From positions 1 to 6,100 of the forward strand of contig JAYWBB010000055.1 of assembly GCA_043781855.1 (NCBI GenBank): 6,100 nt of DNA, in the 5' to 3' direction. This DNA comes from Nevskia sp043781855. GTDB taxonomy: Bacteria; Pseudomonadota; Gammaproteobacteria; Nevskiales; Nevskiaceae. A program made the position numbers and the translations under genes. Positions 5,271 to 6,100 of the stretch are shown one piece after another (the stretch's first letter is position 1; each line of letters begins with the position of its first letter). The notes under the pieces are model-generated. The model searched no databases, was not told where the DNA came from, and saw nothing but the letters and a program-made list of their open reading frames with translations.

Positions 5271-5597
5271 TTTTTTGTCCCCTAACATTTGGTCGTCGAA
5301 GTCTGGATATAGAACTTTGCTGTTGGCGATGTAAGCCGCTTCTCGGCTTTGCGACGGCTCGAAAGCGCTGCGAATGTAAATGCAGTCATCGCGTTGTATG
5401 TACGCTATTAGAAGCTTGCGAGCGTAAAAAATTTCTGAGATAAACCAAAGCGTTGGAGGATCGCTTGCGTGTTCTTCGCGGTCGTCAACAACAGGGGTAC
5501 GATCACGATTCGCAAAGCATTCAATGATTTCCTGCTCGGTAACTGAATGCTTGTCCTTGAGTTTTTGCCGTATGTCATCGGAAATTCTCAAAAGCAC
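4932..5597 (-). CDS. BrnT-like toxin fused in frame to a CopG-type antitoxin
   Basis: A single frame of 221 residues starts at a GTG (5597) with AAAGG seven bases upstream. Residues about 1-95 resemble the short toxin-like proteins often labelled ADP-ribosyl-(dinitrogen reductase) hydrolase, or BrnT-like: RISDDIRQKLKDKHSVTEQE and IIECF, then DPPTLWFISE and YARKLLIAYIQRDDCIYIRS followed by AFEP. These are thought to be small RNase-fold toxins. Residues 110-221 are a complete CopG/ribbon-helix-helix antitoxin (described separately). Normally these are two adjacent genes, toxin first; here no stop separates them. The junction (about 96-109, YPDFDDQMLGDKK) contains the antitoxin's own ribosome-binding site in the DNA. 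The product may be a fused, self-inhibited protein, or a toxin inactivated by a frameshift that removed its stop. The base composition is lower in GC than that of the tesB and transglutaminase genes, which suits acquired DNA. The toxin assignment is from memory of the family. Confidence 0.7.
   Translation of the reverse strand: MLLRISDDIRQKLKDKHSVTEQEIIECFANRDRTPVVDDREEHASDPPTLWFISEIFYARKLLIAYIQRDDCIYIRSAFEPSQSREAAYIANSKVLYPDFDDQMLGDKKMAKVVKVPSTDEAWETGALGDSAEHTKPAPEGSDARVDELLDLQMISIRLPKAMIDDYRYIAMRAGMKYQTLMKQALQRFAVSEMKQIADDMDKQEQRARAIAQDQPRRRRA
5278..5283 (-). promoter_or_regulatory. ribosome-binding site of the antitoxin, inside the fused frame
   Basis: On the minus strand AGGGGA lies seven bases (CAAAAAA) before the ATG at 5270. 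In another frame a TAG (5284-5282) overlaps it, which is how a toxin gene would normally end just ahead of its antitoxin. In the fused frame the same bases are read as Leu-Gly-Asp. A run of seven A lies between the site and the TG of the start codon, which makes this a spot prone to slippage. Confidence 0.65.
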
Positions 5598-5629
5598 GTC
5601 GGTGCCTTTTCATCGTATGGACGAGGCAG

Positions 5630-5639
5630 TGTATATACA
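5630..5639. promoter_or_regulatory. palindrome, candidate operator of the toxin-antitoxin operon
   Basis: TGTATATACA is a perfect 10-bp palindrome 32 bases upstream of the GTG start. Ribbon-helix-helix antitoxins bind short palindromes of this kind over their own promoter. The TATA-containing core could overlap a -10 box on the minus strand; a candidate -35 (TTGCGC at 5657-5652) is present but the spacing is short. No binding evidence can be drawn from the sequence. Confidence 0.35.
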
Positions 5640-5695
5640 AGGTCATGGCTGCGCAATGGTCGGTTTTGTCCTGCAACCCGCCATTGCTTAAGCCT

Positions 5696-6100
5696 CTATC
5701 GCCCGCACTCCTGCCGCTCTACCCGATCCTTAGCCTTGCGCTTCTTGTAACGACCGCGTTTCGTCGGCTCAGGCTGCGCCGCGTCGATGATAGCTGCCAT
5801 CTCCTCAAAGCTCATCGGCGACTTGGCGATGCCCGCTTGCATTGCAGGCGTGACGCGCAGGGTTTGATGGATGCGACCGAAGTTGTAGTGCATGAAGTAG
5901 ATCGCCAGCGCGTGCACGTGGTTCTCGACTTTCTTGCCGAATGCATTGGTCAGGCGCGTGAAGCGGCGCATCCCCATTCGCATCGACAGATCCTGGCGCT
6001 CGACGTAGGACGTCGAGATGTGGCGCTCATTCGGTTCGCCTGTTATTACCTCCCGAGTCATGCCAGCCAGTTCGCGGGGCTGTAGCGCACTGCCGCGTTC
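5696..6100 (-). pseudogene. C-terminal part of a DDE transposase, frameshifted, runs off the window
   Basis: The frame ending at 5696 carries the C-terminal half of a transposase: HISTSYVERQDLSMRMGMRR and FTRLTNAFGKK, then HALAIYFMHYNFGRIHQTLR and VTPAMQAGIA. This is the conserved C-terminal region of transposases often listed as IS1-type or simply DDE; the E in YVERQ is the expected last acidic catalytic residue. The tail (EPTKRGRYKKRK and on) is very basic. The first Met of this frame (6061) is not a true start: upstream residues in the same frame do not fit, while the neighbouring frame reads VRYSPA, the expected preceding motif. One missing base near 6072-6074 would restore RYSPAELAGMT continuously. 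The gene is therefore probably broken, unless this is a sequencing slip. The N-terminal part lies beyond the window. Confidence 0.75.

Noticed and set aside
4835..5443. + strand open frame of 202 codons opposite the toxin-antitoxin gene
   Set aside because: It begins before the terminator and reads through it, and its Cys- and Arg-rich product has no domain. The minus-strand frame has recognisable toxin and antitoxin domains.
1..6100. CRISPR array, tRNA or rRNA
   Set aside because: No regularly spaced repeats were seen, and no cloverleaf or conserved rRNA segment was recognised on reading either strand.

Overview
The window looks like a chromosomal segment of a GC-rich gammaproteobacterium, most likely of the Xanthomonadales (Rhodanobacter/Dyella/Lysobacter relatives). 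This rests on the style of the TesB, hydrolase and transglutaminase proteins and on small membrane and secreted proteins that feel familiar from that order. It is a judgement from memory, not a search.

Left part (1-1170, + strand): three small intact genes in series. They encode a 78-aa one-helix membrane protein with a PspB-like layout (62-298), a 138-aa four-helix membrane protein (357-773) and a 97-aa exported protein with two cysteines (876-1169). Stem-loops sit just after the first stop codon and across the second.

Gene-poor part (1170-1900): no intact gene. It holds what looks like a row of relics: an N-terminal piece of a DUF4386-type membrane protein (about 1196-1360), a startless reading frame (1393-1563) that ends inside a perfect 18-bp palindrome, and a short signal-peptide ORF (1636-1713) whose body may continue in another frame to 1765.

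Middle part (1904-4813, high GC): a minus-strand pair, tesB (acyl-CoA thioesterase II, 3822-2938) followed 47 bases later by a membrane-anchored alpha/beta hydrolase (2890-1904). A transglutaminase-like Cys-His-Asp protein (3902-4813) is divergent from tesB, with about 80 bases between the starts. A stem-loop terminator at 4883-4906 closes the transglutaminase and also the minus-strand gene coming from the other side.

Right part (4932-6100, minus strand, lower GC in its toxin-antitoxin portion): an accessory segment. It carries a BrnT-like toxin reading frame fused without a stop to a CopG/ribbon-helix-helix antitoxin. A strong internal ribosome-binding site lies at the point where a separate antitoxin would start, and a palindromic candidate operator lies upstream. 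Beyond it is the C-terminal part of a DDE transposase that runs off the window and appears to have lost one base near 6073.

The most interesting items are the in-frame toxin-antitoxin fusion with its built-in antitoxin start, the transposase frameshift beside it, and the stem-loops at the ends of the small left-hand genes.
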